Of a stretch of 64,000 nucleotides of DNA, positions 33,757 to 43,156 are shown in pieces. This DNA is from Chryseobacterium jejuense. Its GTDB lineage: Bacteria; Bacteroidota; Bacteroidia; Flavobacteriales; Weeksellaceae. Position numbers and translations under genes: made by a program. Each line of letters starts with the position of its first letter. The stretch's first letter is position 1. The stretch covers positions 124,001-188,000 of the forward strand of contig NZ_FNEG01000008.1 in the NCBI RefSeq assembly GCF_900100075.1, read 5' to 3'. The notes beneath the pieces were generated by a model that was not told the DNA's origin, searched no databases, and saw only the letters and a program-made list of their open reading frames with translations.

Positions 33757-34137
33757 CTATTTTTGCATGTTTTTCGCTTCGATGCTTAAGGTAGCATGAG
33801 GAACGGCTAAAAGTCTTTCCTTAGGAATTAATTTTCCTGTTACTCTACAAACACCGTAAGTCTTGTTTTCGATTCTGATTAAAGCATTTTTCAGATCACG
33901 GACGAATTTTTCCTGTCTTCCTGCAAGAATAGAGTTCTGCTCTTTGCTCAAAGTTTCTGCACCTTCCTCAAATGCTTTGAATGTAGGTGAAGTATCATCA
34001 GTCCCATTATTCTGGTCATTGATGAAACTTTCTCTGATTAGCTGAAGATCTTTCTCTGCTTTTTCTATTTTTTCTTTTATGATCGCTCTAAATTCCTGTA
34101 AATCAGCATCGCTGTATCTAACTCTTTCGTCTGACAT
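33757..34137 (-). CDS. DksA/TraR-like protein lacking most zinc-finger cysteines
   Basis: This 126-residue protein has an N-terminal coiled-coil region and the DksA-type C-terminal segment YGVCRVTGKLIPKERLLAVP. Of the four cysteines that bind zinc in classical DksA, only the first is seen; the other positions are occupied by Thr, Ser and Ala (VTG, LSIEAKN). Cysteine-poor DksA-like proteins are known elsewhere and may keep the fold without metal. It sits between ileS and the lspA cluster. Its effect on RNA polymerase is unproven. Confidence 0.8.
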   Translation of the reverse strand: MSDERVRYSDADLQEFRAIIKEKIEKAEKDLQLIRESFINDQNNGTDDTSPTFKAFEEGAETLSKEQNSILAGRQEKFVRDLKNALIRIENKTYGVCRVTGKLIPKERLLAVPHATLSIEAKNMQK

Positions 34138-34196
34138 ATTCTTTTCTCTTTTTTAATAAAATTATGAAATGGAATTTGAAATACAATAACTACATG

Positions 34197-37100
34197 TTAA
34201 TTTTTTTCGACATTTATCTTAAAATTAACTTCATCGATTTCGATTTCGTTAAAATTTGAAAGTGAAGATACAATTTCTATTTTATTTGACAAGACCTCGG
34301 AAGAAATATATTCCTCATTTTTCTTAATATCTTCAAGGAAAGGTGAATTTTCTTCAATGGAGATATTAATTCTGTCTGTCAGTTCAAAATCGTTCTCTTT
34401 TCGCAGGTTTTGAATTCTGTTAATAAACTCTCTTGCAATACCTTCTGATTTTAACTCATCGGTTAACGTCAAATCTAGTGCCACAGTTGTTTTACCATCG
34501 GAAGTTACAGTCCATCCCGGAATATCTTTAGTAGAGATTTCCACATCGTCAAGTGTGATCTCATAGCCCTGAACATCCAGTTTTCCTGCTTTTTCAAGAG
34601 CGGCAATCTGTTCTGTGGTAAGATTAGCAATCTCAGCACCAACCACCTTCATATCTTTTCCTAATTTAGGACCAAGCGCTTTGAAGTTTGGTTTTATCTG
34701 CTTTACAATTAAGTGAGATGCTTCCTCAGCATTAATTAACTGTAATTCTTTCACGTTTACTTCCTGCTTAATAAGGTCTGCAACAGCAAGAATCTGCGCT
34801 TCTGTTTTAGCATCCAATACAGGAATCAATACTTTTTGTAATGGCTGACGAACTTTTACGTTTTCTTTCTTTCTTAAAGAGAAAACCATACTCGTAATGT
34901 TCTGAGCTAAGTGTGTTTTTTCAACCAAATCCTGATCAATTAAACTTTCATCAGCAACCGGGAAGTCTGTTAAGTGTACAGATTCACAGTTTTCTTTTCC
35001 TGTTACTTTATTTAAGTCCTGATATAATTGATCCATAAAGAACGGAGCAATAGGAGCAGATAATTTTGCTACTACTTCAAGACAAGTATATAAAGTTTGG
35101 TAAGCAGAGATCTTGTCATCAGAATAATCTCCTTTCCAGAAACGTCTTCTGCATAATCTTACATACCAGTTACTCAAGTTATCGTTTACGAATGTATTAA
35201 TCGCTCGTGCTACTCTTGTAGGTTCGTAATCTTCGTAGAATGCTTTTACATCTTTTATCAATAAGTTCAGCTCAGAAAGGATCCATCTGTCGATTTCAGG
35301 ACGGTTTTCCACTTCTTTTTCTGAATAGTTGAATCCATCAACATTCGCATATAATGAAAAGAATGAATATGTATTGTAAAGAGTTCCAAAGAACTTTCTT
35401 CTTACTTCATCAATTCCTTCGATATCAAATTTCAGGTTTTCCCAAGGGTTTGCATTCGAGATCATGTACCAACGTGTAGCATCCGGTCCGTAAACAGAAA
35501 GCGTTTCGAATGGATCTACTGCATTTCCTAAACGTTTTGACATTTTCTGTCCGTTTTTATCCAAAACAAGACCGTTACTCATTACATTTTTATAGGCAAC
35601 AGAATCAAAAACAGCAGTTCCAATCGCATGAAGCGTATAGAACCAACCACGAGTCTGGTCAACACCTTCTGCAATGAAGTCAGCAGGGAATGCCTTGTTG
35701 CTGTCAATCATTTCCTTGTTCTCGAAAGGATAGTGCAATTGAGCATACGGCATAGAACCTGAATCGAACCAAACGTCGATCAAGTCGCTTTCACGCTTCA
35801 TTGCTTTTCCGGAATCAGAAACCAATACAACTTTATCTACTACATTTTTATGAAGATCAACCAATTCATAGTTAGATTCAGACATATTTCCTACTTCAAA
35901 ACCTTTGAATGGGTTTTCAGTCATGAAACCTGCCGCAATAGATTTTTCAATCTCGTTGTAAAGTTCCTCTACAGAACCGATGATCTTTTCTTCTTTTAGA
36001 TCCTCTGTTCTCCAGATTGGCAACGGAATACCCCAGTATCTTGAACGGGATAAGTTCCAGTCGTTTACATTTTCTAACCAGTTGGCAAAACGTCCTTCTC
36101 CGGTAGCTTTTGGCTTCCAGTTGATTTCTTTGTTCAGATTAACCAATCTGTCTTTTACAGCAGTCATCTTCACAAACCATGAATCCAACGGATAGTATAA
36201 TACCGGTTTGTCAGTTCTCCAGCAGTGTGGATAGGAGTGAACATATTTCTCTACTTTGAAGGCTTTGTTCTCTGTTTTCAACAAGATCGCCAATTCTACG
36301 TCCCAAGATTTCTCAGGCGCAGTTCCTTCATCGTAATATTCGTTCTTGATATATTTTCCTGAGAATACTTCAGGTACATTTTCTCCTTGAAGGAATTTAC
36401 CTTGTAGATCTACCAATGGAATAAGGTTGTCATTCTCATCCTTTACCAACATTGGAGGGATCTCAGGCTGAGCCATTTTAGCTACTCTCGCATCATCAGC
36501 ACCAAAAGTAGGAGCTGTGTGTACGATACCTGTACCATCTTCAGTTGTTACGAAATCCCCTAAGATTACTCTGAAAGCATTTTCAGGGTTGTCATTAGGC
36601 GTAAACCAAGGAACTAATTGCTCATATCTTGTATCAACAAGCTTTTCTCCGGTAAATTCTTTTAAAATTCTAAATGGAATTACTTTAGTTTCCGGAGTGT
36701 AGTTGGCAAAATCTTCGTCTGTACCTTCAGCATATTTCTTACCGAATACTTTAGGTAAAAGAACGCTTGATAATACAACCGTTACCGGCTCAAATGTATA
36801 TTGGTTGAATGTTTTAACGACAACATACTCAATATCTCTACCTACTGTAAGGGCCGTGTTGGATGGCAACGTCCAAGGGGTCGTCGTCCATGCAAGGATA
36901 TGTACATCTCCGTCAACATCGTTGAATAAAGCAGATGAATCTTTCTTCACTTTAAACTGAGCAACAACCGTAGTGTCTGAAACATCACGATACGTTCCAG
37001 GCTGGTTTAATTCGTGAGAAGAAAGTCCTGTTCCTGCTTTTGGAGAGTAAGGCTGGATTGTGTACCCTTTATACAACAAGCTTTTGTCATATAATTGCTT

Positions 37101-37592
37101 CAACAACCACCAAACGGTTTCCATATATTTTGACTTGTACGTGATGTACGGATCATCAAGATCTACCCAATATCCAATTTTTTCTGTAAGGTTATTCCAT
37201 ACATCGGTATAACGCATTACAGCTTCACGACAAGCTTTATTATAATCTTCAATAGAGATTTTTTTACCAATATCTTCTTTAGTAATTCCTAATTCTTTTT
37301 CTACACCCAGTTCCACAGGAAGACCATGCGTATCCCAGCCAGCTTTACGGAAAACCTGTTTCCCGTTTTGAGTCTGGTAACGGCAGAAAATATCCTTCAA
37401 TGCTCTTGCCATTACGTGGTGAATTCCAGGCATACCGTTTGCTGAAGGCGGACCTTCATAAAAAACAAACTCAGGATTTCCCTGACGAATCTCAACACTC
37501 TTATTGAAAGTTTTATTTTGTTTCCAAAATTCCGCTACATTCTCTGCTACGTCAATAAGGTTGAGGTTTTTGTATTCTTTAAATTGGCTCAT
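34197..37592 (-). CDS. ileS: Isoleucyl-tRNA synthetase (eukaryote-like type)
   Basis: This 1131-residue class I synthetase has the HIGH-region GPPSANGMPGIHHV near residue 48 and the KMSKS-like loop KMSKRLGN. A large editing domain lies between them, and an anticodon-binding region plus extended C-terminus follow. Length and the KMSKR wording fit the second IleRS type, shared with eukaryotes and associated elsewhere with low mupirocin sensitivity. A TAAATTTG box (complement of 37630-37637) lies 38 bp before the start and may be the promoter. Genes for a DksA-like protein and lspA follow on the same strand. Confidence 0.97.
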   Translation of the reverse strand: MSQFKEYKNLNLIDVAENVAEFWKQNKTFNKSVEIRQGNPEFVFYEGPPSANGMPGIHHVMARALKDIFCRYQTQNGKQVFRKAGWDTHGLPVELGVEKELGITKEDIGKKISIEDYNKACREAVMRYTDVWNNLTEKIGYWVDLDDPYITYKSKYMETVWWLLKQLYDKSLLYKGYTIQPYSPKAGTGLSSHELNQPGTYRDVSDTTVVAQFKVKKDSSALFNDVDGDVHILAWTTTPWTLPSNTALTVGRDIEYVVVKTFNQYTFEPVTVVLSSVLLPKVFGKKYAEGTDEDFANYTPETKVIPFRILKEFTGEKLVDTRYEQLVPWFTPNDNPENAFRVILGDFVTTEDGTGIVHTAPTFGADDARVAKMAQPEIPPMLVKDENDNLIPLVDLQGKFLQGENVPEVFSGKYIKNEYYDEGTAPEKSWDVELAILLKTENKAFKVEKYVHSYPHCWRTDKPVLYYPLDSWFVKMTAVKDRLVNLNKEINWKPKATGEGRFANWLENVNDWNLSRSRYWGIPLPIWRTEDLKEEKIIGSVEELYNEIEKSIAAGFMTENPFKGFEVGNMSESNYELVDLHKNVVDKVVLVSDSGKAMKRESDLIDVWFDSGSMPYAQLHYPFENKEMIDSNKAFPADFIAEGVDQTRGWFYTLHAIGTAVFDSVAYKNVMSNGLVLDKNGQKMSKRLGNAVDPFETLSVYGPDATRWYMISNANPWENLKFDIEGIDEVRRKFFGTLYNTYSFFSLYANVDGFNYSEKEVENRPEIDRWILSELNLLIKDVKAFYEDYEPTRVARAINTFVNDNLSNWYVRLCRRRFWKGDYSDDKISAYQTLYTCLEVVAKLSAPIAPFFMDQLYQDLNKVTGKENCESVHLTDFPVADESLIDQDLVEKTHLAQNITSMVFSLRKKENVKVRQPLQKVLIPVLDAKTEAQILAVADLIKQEVNVKELQLINAEEASHLIVKQIKPNFKALGPKLGKDMKVVGAEIANLTTEQIAALEKAGKLDVQGYEITLDDVEISTKDIPGWTVTSDGKTTVALDLTLTDELKSEGIAREFINRIQNLRKENDFELTDRINISIEENSPFLEDIKKNEEYISSEVLSNKIEIVSSLSNFNEIEIDEVNFKINVEKN

Positions 37593-38038
37593 TGTAAATA
37601 TCTCAATATTCGTTGATAAATTAAGTCTGCAAATTTACTAAATTTTGTCGGTTTATAAGATATGTTTTCTGTAGGTAATTTCTATTAAAAACTTCAATTT
37701 CAGAAATATAAATGAAAAGAGGAGGGAAAAGTGAATAATGAAGAGCAAATGAGTGTATATTTTATGCCTTTTGATATGAAACTCTGCTGAGCTTTTTCAT
37801 GTATTTTCAATCAGGTGAAATTCAATAGAAGCGGGCTTTAGCCCGCGTAAAAAATAGAAAAAAACCATTGGCTTTAGCCAAAACTTAAATTATAATCTCT
37901 CGCAGATCAAACAGATTTCGCAGATTGATCCATCATCATCTGGGATTAAAAATAAAAACATCCCATCTGAAACAGTACAATAGCACGATCATTGCTTGAA
38001 ATCTCGTATATTTAAGTAGAACTAAACCCAAATGCTGT
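37593..38038. repeat. Intergenic region with two-hairpin dispersed repeat, copy 2
   Basis: Read on the minus strand it has the same order as the element near 1.1 kb: a CTGCG-rich stretch (about 37,896-37,930), palindrome TTGGCTTTAGCCAA complement-symmetric at 37868-37881, 21 spacer bases, palindrome GCGGGCTTTAGCCCGC at 37831-37846, then CTATTGAA. Compensating base changes keep both stems. The rest of the gap holds the ileS -7 box (37630-37637) and AT-rich sequence with no gene. Confidence 0.65.
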
Positions 38039-39727
38039 ATGAAAATTTTCTCCAAACTGATAGTTGCTATTTGTTTAATCACTACAATTATCACACAGGC
38101 CCAAAATAACTATCCACAAAACTATTTCCGTAACCCACTGAATATTCCTATGCAGTTGGCTGCCAATTTTGGTGCGGTAAGAACCAATCATTTTCATATG
38201 GGATTGGATCTGAGAACGAATAGTCAGGAAAACTTATCTGTATTGGCTGCAGCAGATGGCTATGTAAGCCGGATAAAAGTAGAACGTTACGGCTTTGGAA
38301 ATGCGGTATATATCACCCATCCGAATGGTTTTACTACAGTCTATGCCCATTTGAATAAATATTTTGATAAGCTTGATGAATATGTAAAGGAGAAGCAGTA
38401 CAAAGACGAAAAATGGGAACAGGATATTACATTCCAGCCCGGACAGTTTCCGGTTGCAAAAGGACAGCTTATTGCTTTGAGTGGAAATACAGGAGGTTCA
38501 GCAGGACCACACTTACATTTTGAAATAAGGGATACCAAAACAGAAGAATGTCTTAATCCACTATTGTTTGGATTTAATATTCCGGATTCTGTAGCTCCTA
38601 TTATCAGTGGGTTGTATTGGTATGACCGCAGATTCAGCACTTATGAGCCCGGAGCTAATGGGATTGCTGTTAAAAAAGTTGGAAATACTTATACTGCTGA
38701 TGTTGTAAAAGTTAATTCTCCAATGATAAGTTTTGGAATTAAAGCCGTAGATAAAGCCAACCAGGGATTTAATCTGGGGATTTATAAGGCAGAAATTTTG
38801 ATGGATGGAAAGTTAATCTACGGTTTTAGCATTGATAAGATAAGCTATGATGATACCCGCTATCTGAATGGTTGTATAGATTACACTAAATTCATCAGAG
38901 ATAAAGTAGGAATTCAGCATTTATCTTCATTACAAGGGATGAAACTGCAAAATTACAGTGTGCCCAATCTGTCAGGAATTATCAACCTTCTGGATGAAAA
39001 CGTTCACAATATTGAAATTGTTTTGAAAGATGTAAAAGGAAATACCAGCCGATTAACTACAAAAGTTCAGTTAACTAATGCCGGAAGCGGAATTGCAACT
39101 TCCGGAAAAACGATTTTACCTAATGAAGGGAAAACTCTTACCACTGAAAATGCAGAAATCAACTTCAGTAAAAATGCGATGTATGATGCTGTAAATTTTA
39201 ATATGTATGAAAAAAACAGTGGTAATGAAAACACTGTTTCCAATACCATTGTTTTGCAGAATCCATATCTTCCGGTTCAGGATTATTACACCTTGAAAAT
39301 AAAACCTAACAGGAAGCTTTCCAAAGACGAAAAAGACAGAGTAGTGGCTTTGTTTAATTATGGAAGTGATAAAGATGCCGTAAAAGTAAAATGGAATGGT
39401 GACCAGGCAGAAGCTCAGTTCAACAGGTTGGGCACTGCGGAATTGATATTGGATAACAGCCTGCCATCAGTTTCATCAAACTGGAAAGAAGGTGCTATTG
39501 TAAACGGTGGTTCTTTACGGTTAAAAGGAAGCACAAAAGTAGGTGATATTATTTCATTCAGAGCTGAATTGAATGGGAAGTGGCTACGATTTGCCCGGGT
39601 AAAAAATGATTTTGTCTCTATTTTTGATGAAAAATGTCCAAAAGGTTCAGGTTCTCATACTTTAAAAGTAACTACCATTAATAGTGCAGGAAATACCAAT
39701 ATACAGACCTTTACGTTTCAGAGATAA
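38039..39727 (+). CDS. Secreted M23 (LytM-type) metallopeptidase
   Basis: A signal peptide (ending near TQAQN) precedes an M23 domain with the zinc ligands in HFHMGLDLRT (residues about 52-61) and in GPHLHFEIRD near residue 160. Between them is the loop with VYITHPNGFTTVYAHLNKY. A long beta-rich C-terminal region (about 200-562) is of unknown role. M23 enzymes cut peptidoglycan cross-links or act as regulators of cell-wall turnover. It is the last gene before the pigment cluster, on the same strand, but lies 85 bp upstream of the next gene. Confidence 0.9.
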   Translation: MKIFSKLIVAICLITTIITQAQNNYPQNYFRNPLNIPMQLAANFGAVRTNHFHMGLDLRTNSQENLSVLAAADGYVSRIKVERYGFGNAVYITHPNGFTTVYAHLNKYFDKLDEYVKEKQYKDEKWEQDITFQPGQFPVAKGQLIALSGNTGGSAGPHLHFEIRDTKTEECLNPLLFGFNIPDSVAPIISGLYWYDRRFSTYEPGANGIAVKKVGNTYTADVVKVNSPMISFGIKAVDKANQGFNLGIYKAEILMDGKLIYGFSIDKISYDDTRYLNGCIDYTKFIRDKVGIQHLSSLQGMKLQNYSVPNLSGIINLLDENVHNIEIVLKDVKGNTSRLTTKVQLTNAGSGIATSGKTILPNEGKTLTTENAEINFSKNAMYDAVNFNMYEKNSGNENTVSNTIVLQNPYLPVQDYYTLKIKPNRKLSKDEKDRVVALFNYGSDKDAVKVKWNGDQAEAQFNRLGTAELILDNSLPSVSSNWKEGAIVNGGSLRLKGSTKVGDIISFRAELNGKWLRFARVKNDFVSIFDEKCPKGSGSHTLKVTTINSAGNTNIQTFTFQR

Positions 39728-39812
39728 ATGATTGGGAAGGTATAATCTTTTGATCTTTTACTGTTTCAATCTTCTAATTTTAAATAAATTTGTCCTTTAA
39801 AAATTAAAATCA

Positions 39813-41105
39813 TTGGAATTTCACCCGTTTATCGAAAAATCGAGCACTCAGGAAATAAAGGCGTTTCAGGAAGAAAAACTTCAGCAGCTTCTGGCTTACC
39901 TTGAAGAGAACTCCCCTTTTTATCAGAGGCTGTTTAAAGAAAAAAACATCCATGTTGGAGAGATTCGGAGATTGGAAGATCTGCAGAAGATTCCTACTAC
40001 ATCAAAAAATGATTTGCAGCAGTATAATCATGACTTTTTCTGTATTTCACCAGATAAAATTGTAGACTATAGCACAACTTCAGGAACTTTAGGGGATCCG
40101 GTGACCTTTGGGTTATCTGATGGAGATCTTGAACGGCTGGCCTACAATGAAGCGATATCTTTTGCCTGTGCCGGGATTCAGAAGGGAGATGTAGTCCAGA
40201 TGATTACTACCATCGATAAACGCTTCATGGCAGGACTCGCTTATTTTTTAGGATTAAGAAAAATGGGAGCCAGTGTTGTCAGAATGGGGCCGGGAATTCC
40301 GGAACTGCAATGGGATTCTATTTTCAGATATAAACCGAAATACCTGATTACTGTACCATCATTTTTACTGAAAATGATTGATTATGCAGAAAAACATGGG
40401 TTGGATTATAAAAATTCAAGTGTTTACGGGGCTGTATGTATTGGAGAAAGTATCAAAAATCAGGATTTTACAGATAATATTCTTTCTCAGAAGATTAAAG
40501 AAAAGTGGGATATCAAGCTCTTTTCTACCTATGCTTCTACAGAAATGAGTACTGCTTTTACAGAGTGTGAGTTTCAGATTGGAGGACATCATCATCCTGA
40601 GCTGATTATTACAGAAATTCTGGATGATGAGGGAAATATTGTAAAAGAAGGTGAAAGCGGAGAACTTACCATAACCACTTTGGGAGTAGAAGCCATTCCT
40701 TTGCTGAGATTTAAAACAGGAGATATTGTAAAAGCCCATTACGAACCATGTCAATGCGGAAGAAATACACTTCGGTTGGGGCCGGTGATCGGAAGAAAAC
40801 AACAGATGATCAAGTATAAAGGAACAACATTGTATCCACCTGCCATGAATGATATTCTGAATGATTTCAACAATATTCTGTGTTATCAGATTGTGATTCA
40901 GGCTAATGAAATCGGACTAGATGAAATTATCATCAAGTTAAGTACAGATCAGGAAAATGAAAAATTTGTGAATGAAGTAAGAGACCATTTCCGTGCGAAA
41001 TTAAGGGTGAGTCCAAAAATTGAAATCATCAATTTTGATATTCTTTCTAAAACTGTTTTCAATCCAAATAGCAGAAAACCAATCACTTTTATTGATTTAA
41101 GATAA
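39813..41105 (+). CDS. Adenylate-forming enzyme (phenylacetate-CoA-ligase-like), pigment cluster
   Basis: This 430-residue protein resembles PaaK-type AMP-forming ligases. The phosphate-binding loop is YSTTSGTLGDPV (near residue 88), the adenine-region motif is YASTEM, and LRFKTGDI plus GRKQQMIKYKG lie in the hinge and C-terminal domain. A CxCGR motif (PCQCGR) is as in PaaK. It lacks the usual ATG; TTG at 39813 fits the family N-terminus, with TAAATTTG (39785-39792) upstream as a -7 candidate. The inferred job is activation of 4-coumarate or a similar aryl acid for loading onto ACP. Confidence 0.82.
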   Translation: MEFHPFIEKSSTQEIKAFQEEKLQQLLAYLEENSPFYQRLFKEKNIHVGEIRRLEDLQKIPTTSKNDLQQYNHDFFCISPDKIVDYSTTSGTLGDPVTFGLSDGDLERLAYNEAISFACAGIQKGDVVQMITTIDKRFMAGLAYFLGLRKMGASVVRMGPGIPELQWDSIFRYKPKYLITVPSFLLKMIDYAEKHGLDYKNSSVYGAVCIGESIKNQDFTDNILSQKIKEKWDIKLFSTYASTEMSTAFTECEFQIGGHHHPELIITEILDDEGNIVKEGESGELTITTLGVEAIPLLRFKTGDIVKAHYEPCQCGRNTLRLGPVIGRKQQMIKYKGTTLYPPAMNDILNDFNNILCYQIVIQANEIGLDEIIIKLSTDQENEKFVNEVRDHFRAKLRVSPKIEIINFDILSKTVFNPNSRKPITFIDLR

Positions 41106-41169
41106 AATTGAATATAAAGAGAGTGGGAGCTTTCTTTTATTATATATTTAAATAGCAAAACTAATACAC

Positions 41170-41778
41170 ATGAAAAAAATATTGTTGCTGACCTTGCTTA
41201 CCATGATGGTAATGGCTTTCGGACAGGAGAAAATGGAACTCATTTCAGGAAACTTTCAAGCCTTAAAAGATCAGAAAGAAGTGAATGTAGAGCTTAAATT
41301 TGATAATGTATTGTTTATGAAAGAAAACTTTACAGAAGCTCAATACCTGGAAAATAGGAAAGAAGATGTTCTTGCTAATCCTAAAAGAGGAAAAGAAGCG
41401 TGGAAACAATGGATTGGAGAATGGGAACGATATAAAAAAGAAGAGTATATCAATCATTTTATAAAAGGGTTGGGCAAATACTATAAAGATGTCACATTTA
41501 AAAAGGATGGTTCAGCTCAGTATACTTTGATTGTAGATACAAAATGGCTTTTGCCGGGCTGGCATGGCGGACTGATAGTGATGGAAGCGCAAATAAGCGG
41601 AACAATAAAATTGGTGGAAGCCGGTAACCCTTCCGTGGTTTTAGCTGAAGTGGCTTTGAACCAATTTGATAAATTTATTCAAAGTAAAGATGAAGTCATG
41701 GAGTATGGAAGAATTGCCACGGTATATGAATCAACAGGAAGGTATCTTGGAAAAGAAATAAGAAAATCCGTAAAATAA
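41170..41778 (+). CDS. Secreted protein of unknown function, pigment cluster edge
   Basis: A signal peptide (MKKILLLTLLTMMVMAFGQ) is followed by about 180 residues with no recognised domain. The middle is rich in charged helix (RGKEAWKQWIGEWERYKK) and the end forms beta-type sequence (YTLIVDTKWLLPGWHGGL). It lies behind the adenylating enzyme gene (64 bp gap) and ahead of a strong terminator, so it may be a passenger or a periplasmic factor of pigment handling. Similar proteins occur in Bacteroidota as hypothetical proteins. Confidence 0.6.
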   Translation: MKKILLLTLLTMMVMAFGQEKMELISGNFQALKDQKEVNVELKFDNVLFMKENFTEAQYLENRKEDVLANPKRGKEAWKQWIGEWERYKKEEYINHFIKGLGKYYKDVTFKKDGSAQYTLIVDTKWLLPGWHGGLIVMEAQISGTIKLVEAGNPSVVLAEVALNQFDKFIQSKDEVMEYGRIATVYESTGRYLGKEIRKSVK

Positions 41779-41808
41779 AAAGCGGTCTGAAATTCAGACC
41801 GCTTTTTT
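41777..41808. terminator. Terminator between convergent genes
   Basis: AAAAGCGGTCTGAA and TTCAGACCGCTTTT form a 14-bp near-perfect stem with a very small loop, flanked by A- and T-runs. It lies between the convergent secreted-protein and flavoprotein genes and can serve both. Confidence 0.85.
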
Positions 41809-43058
41809 TATTCTTGAGTTTGTTCTTTTTCCAGTTTGATGAGGTTGGCAAGATTTTTAACCACCGTATCATGCTTTTTCACAAAAGGATTGTCTTTGTT
41901 CCAAACATATCCCGCTAATACAGCACATATCTTTTTCTTTACATCCGGGTTTTCAGGTTGATGGAAGAATAATTCCTGAAGATTTCCGGTGTACCATTCT
42001 TTTACATAAGTAGTGAAGACATCCACACCATATAAAATATAATCTGTGTACTCTGTTTGCCAGTCGATTTTTTCACCATTCAGCTGTCTTAATGCCAGTT
42101 TAGCAGCCAGCATTCCTGATTCTGTAGCGAAAGCCATTCCAGAAGAAAAAACAGGATCAAGAAATTCCGAAGCGTTACCGGTTAAGGCGAATCCGTCTCC
42201 GAATAATGCTTTTACAGAACATGAATAGTCTTTCAGGTGTCTTGGTTCAAAAAGGAACTCTACATCACCAAAACGTTTTACATAATAATCTGAAAGGGAA
42301 ATTGCTTTTCTTAAAGCCTCGGCAGCATCTCCGTTCTCAGATAATTGATCAATATATTCAGTTGGGCCTACAATCCCTAAACTTGTATTTCCATTGGAAA
42401 AAGGAATTACCCAAAGCCATACTTCGGTTTCAATAATATCAAAAGAAATTAAAGTTCCCTCTTCACCAGGTTCTCTGTTAGTGTCATTTACATGGGAAAA
42501 GATAGCAGAATGAGGTGAAAGTTTTGAAGGTTTTTCAAGATCAAGCAAACGAGGTAAAACTCTTCCGTAACCGCTTGAATCAATCACGAATTTTGCGTGG
42601 ATTTCTTTAGTTTCTCCTTCTTTAGTTTTTACGGTTGTGATAGAATCTGTTCCATTGAATTTGATATCGATAACTTCCGTTTCAAATTCAAGGTCTACTC
42701 CTTTATTAATCACTTCCTGAGCCAGGGTATTATCAAAATCAGCTCTAGGAACCTGCCAGGTCCAGTCCCAGCCTTCCCCGAATTTATTGCTGAAATCAAA
42801 AATGCAGACTTCGTCACCACGAAGGAAACGGGCACCCAGTTTTTTTTCAAAGCCCATTTTATCCAGTGCAGGGAAAAGTCCCGCCTCGTCAAAGTGGTCC
42901 ATTACCCTTGGAATTAAGCTTTCACCAACTACCAGCCTTGGGAATTTTGTCTTTTCGACAACTTTTACGCTGACGTTATTGTTCTTTAAGTATGATGAAG
43001 ATACGCATCCGGAAGGTCCAGCTCCGATTACAAGAACGTCAACAAATTCTTTGCTCAT
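41808..43058 (-). CDS. FAD-dependent halogenase-family oxidoreductase, pigment cluster
   Basis: This 416-residue flavoprotein starts with the FAD motif VIGAGPSGCVSSSYL and GESLIPRVM. It then has the two features of flavin-dependent halogenases: K73 in EKKLGARF at the catalytic-lysine position, and WLWVIP at 214-219, matching the WxWxIP motif. It could chlorinate a phenolic intermediate, since chlorinated flexirubins are known, or act as a hydroxylase or reductase of the same superfamily. It is transcribed away from the tyrosine ammonia-lyase gene, sharing a short promoter region. Confidence 0.8.
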   Translation of the reverse strand: MSKEFVDVLVIGAGPSGCVSSSYLKNNNVSVKVVEKTKFPRLVVGESLIPRVMDHFDEAGLFPALDKMGFEKKLGARFLRGDEVCIFDFSNKFGEGWDWTWQVPRADFDNTLAQEVINKGVDLEFETEVIDIKFNGTDSITTVKTKEGETKEIHAKFVIDSSGYGRVLPRLLDLEKPSKLSPHSAIFSHVNDTNREPGEEGTLISFDIIETEVWLWVIPFSNGNTSLGIVGPTEYIDQLSENGDAAEALRKAISLSDYYVKRFGDVEFLFEPRHLKDYSCSVKALFGDGFALTGNASEFLDPVFSSGMAFATESGMLAAKLALRQLNGEKIDWQTEYTDYILYGVDVFTTYVKEWYTGNLQELFFHQPENPDVKKKICAVLAGYVWNKDNPFVKKHDTVVKNLANLIKLEKEQTQE

Positions 43059-43156
43059 CTTTGATTTTTTATTTTAATAATAACTTTTATCTTTGCCGCA
43101 AAATTAGTGACAAATAATTAATATTTTACAAAATTATCAACTATTACTTTTAATTG
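43059..43156. promoter_or_regulatory. Divergent promoter region of the pigment operon
   Basis: TATCTTTG at 43088-43095 matches TAnnTTTG on the plus strand and would start the tyrosine ammonia-lyase transcript near 43102, leaving a 55-base leader. A TTG at 43061-43063 is rather far (24 bases). The minus-strand promoter for the flavoprotein gene must overlap, but no good box was seen. Confidence 0.45.

Noticed and set aside
42710..43077. ORFs antisense to and overlapping the start of the halogenase-family flavoprotein gene
   Set aside because: No coding character independent of the flavoprotein gene; shadows.
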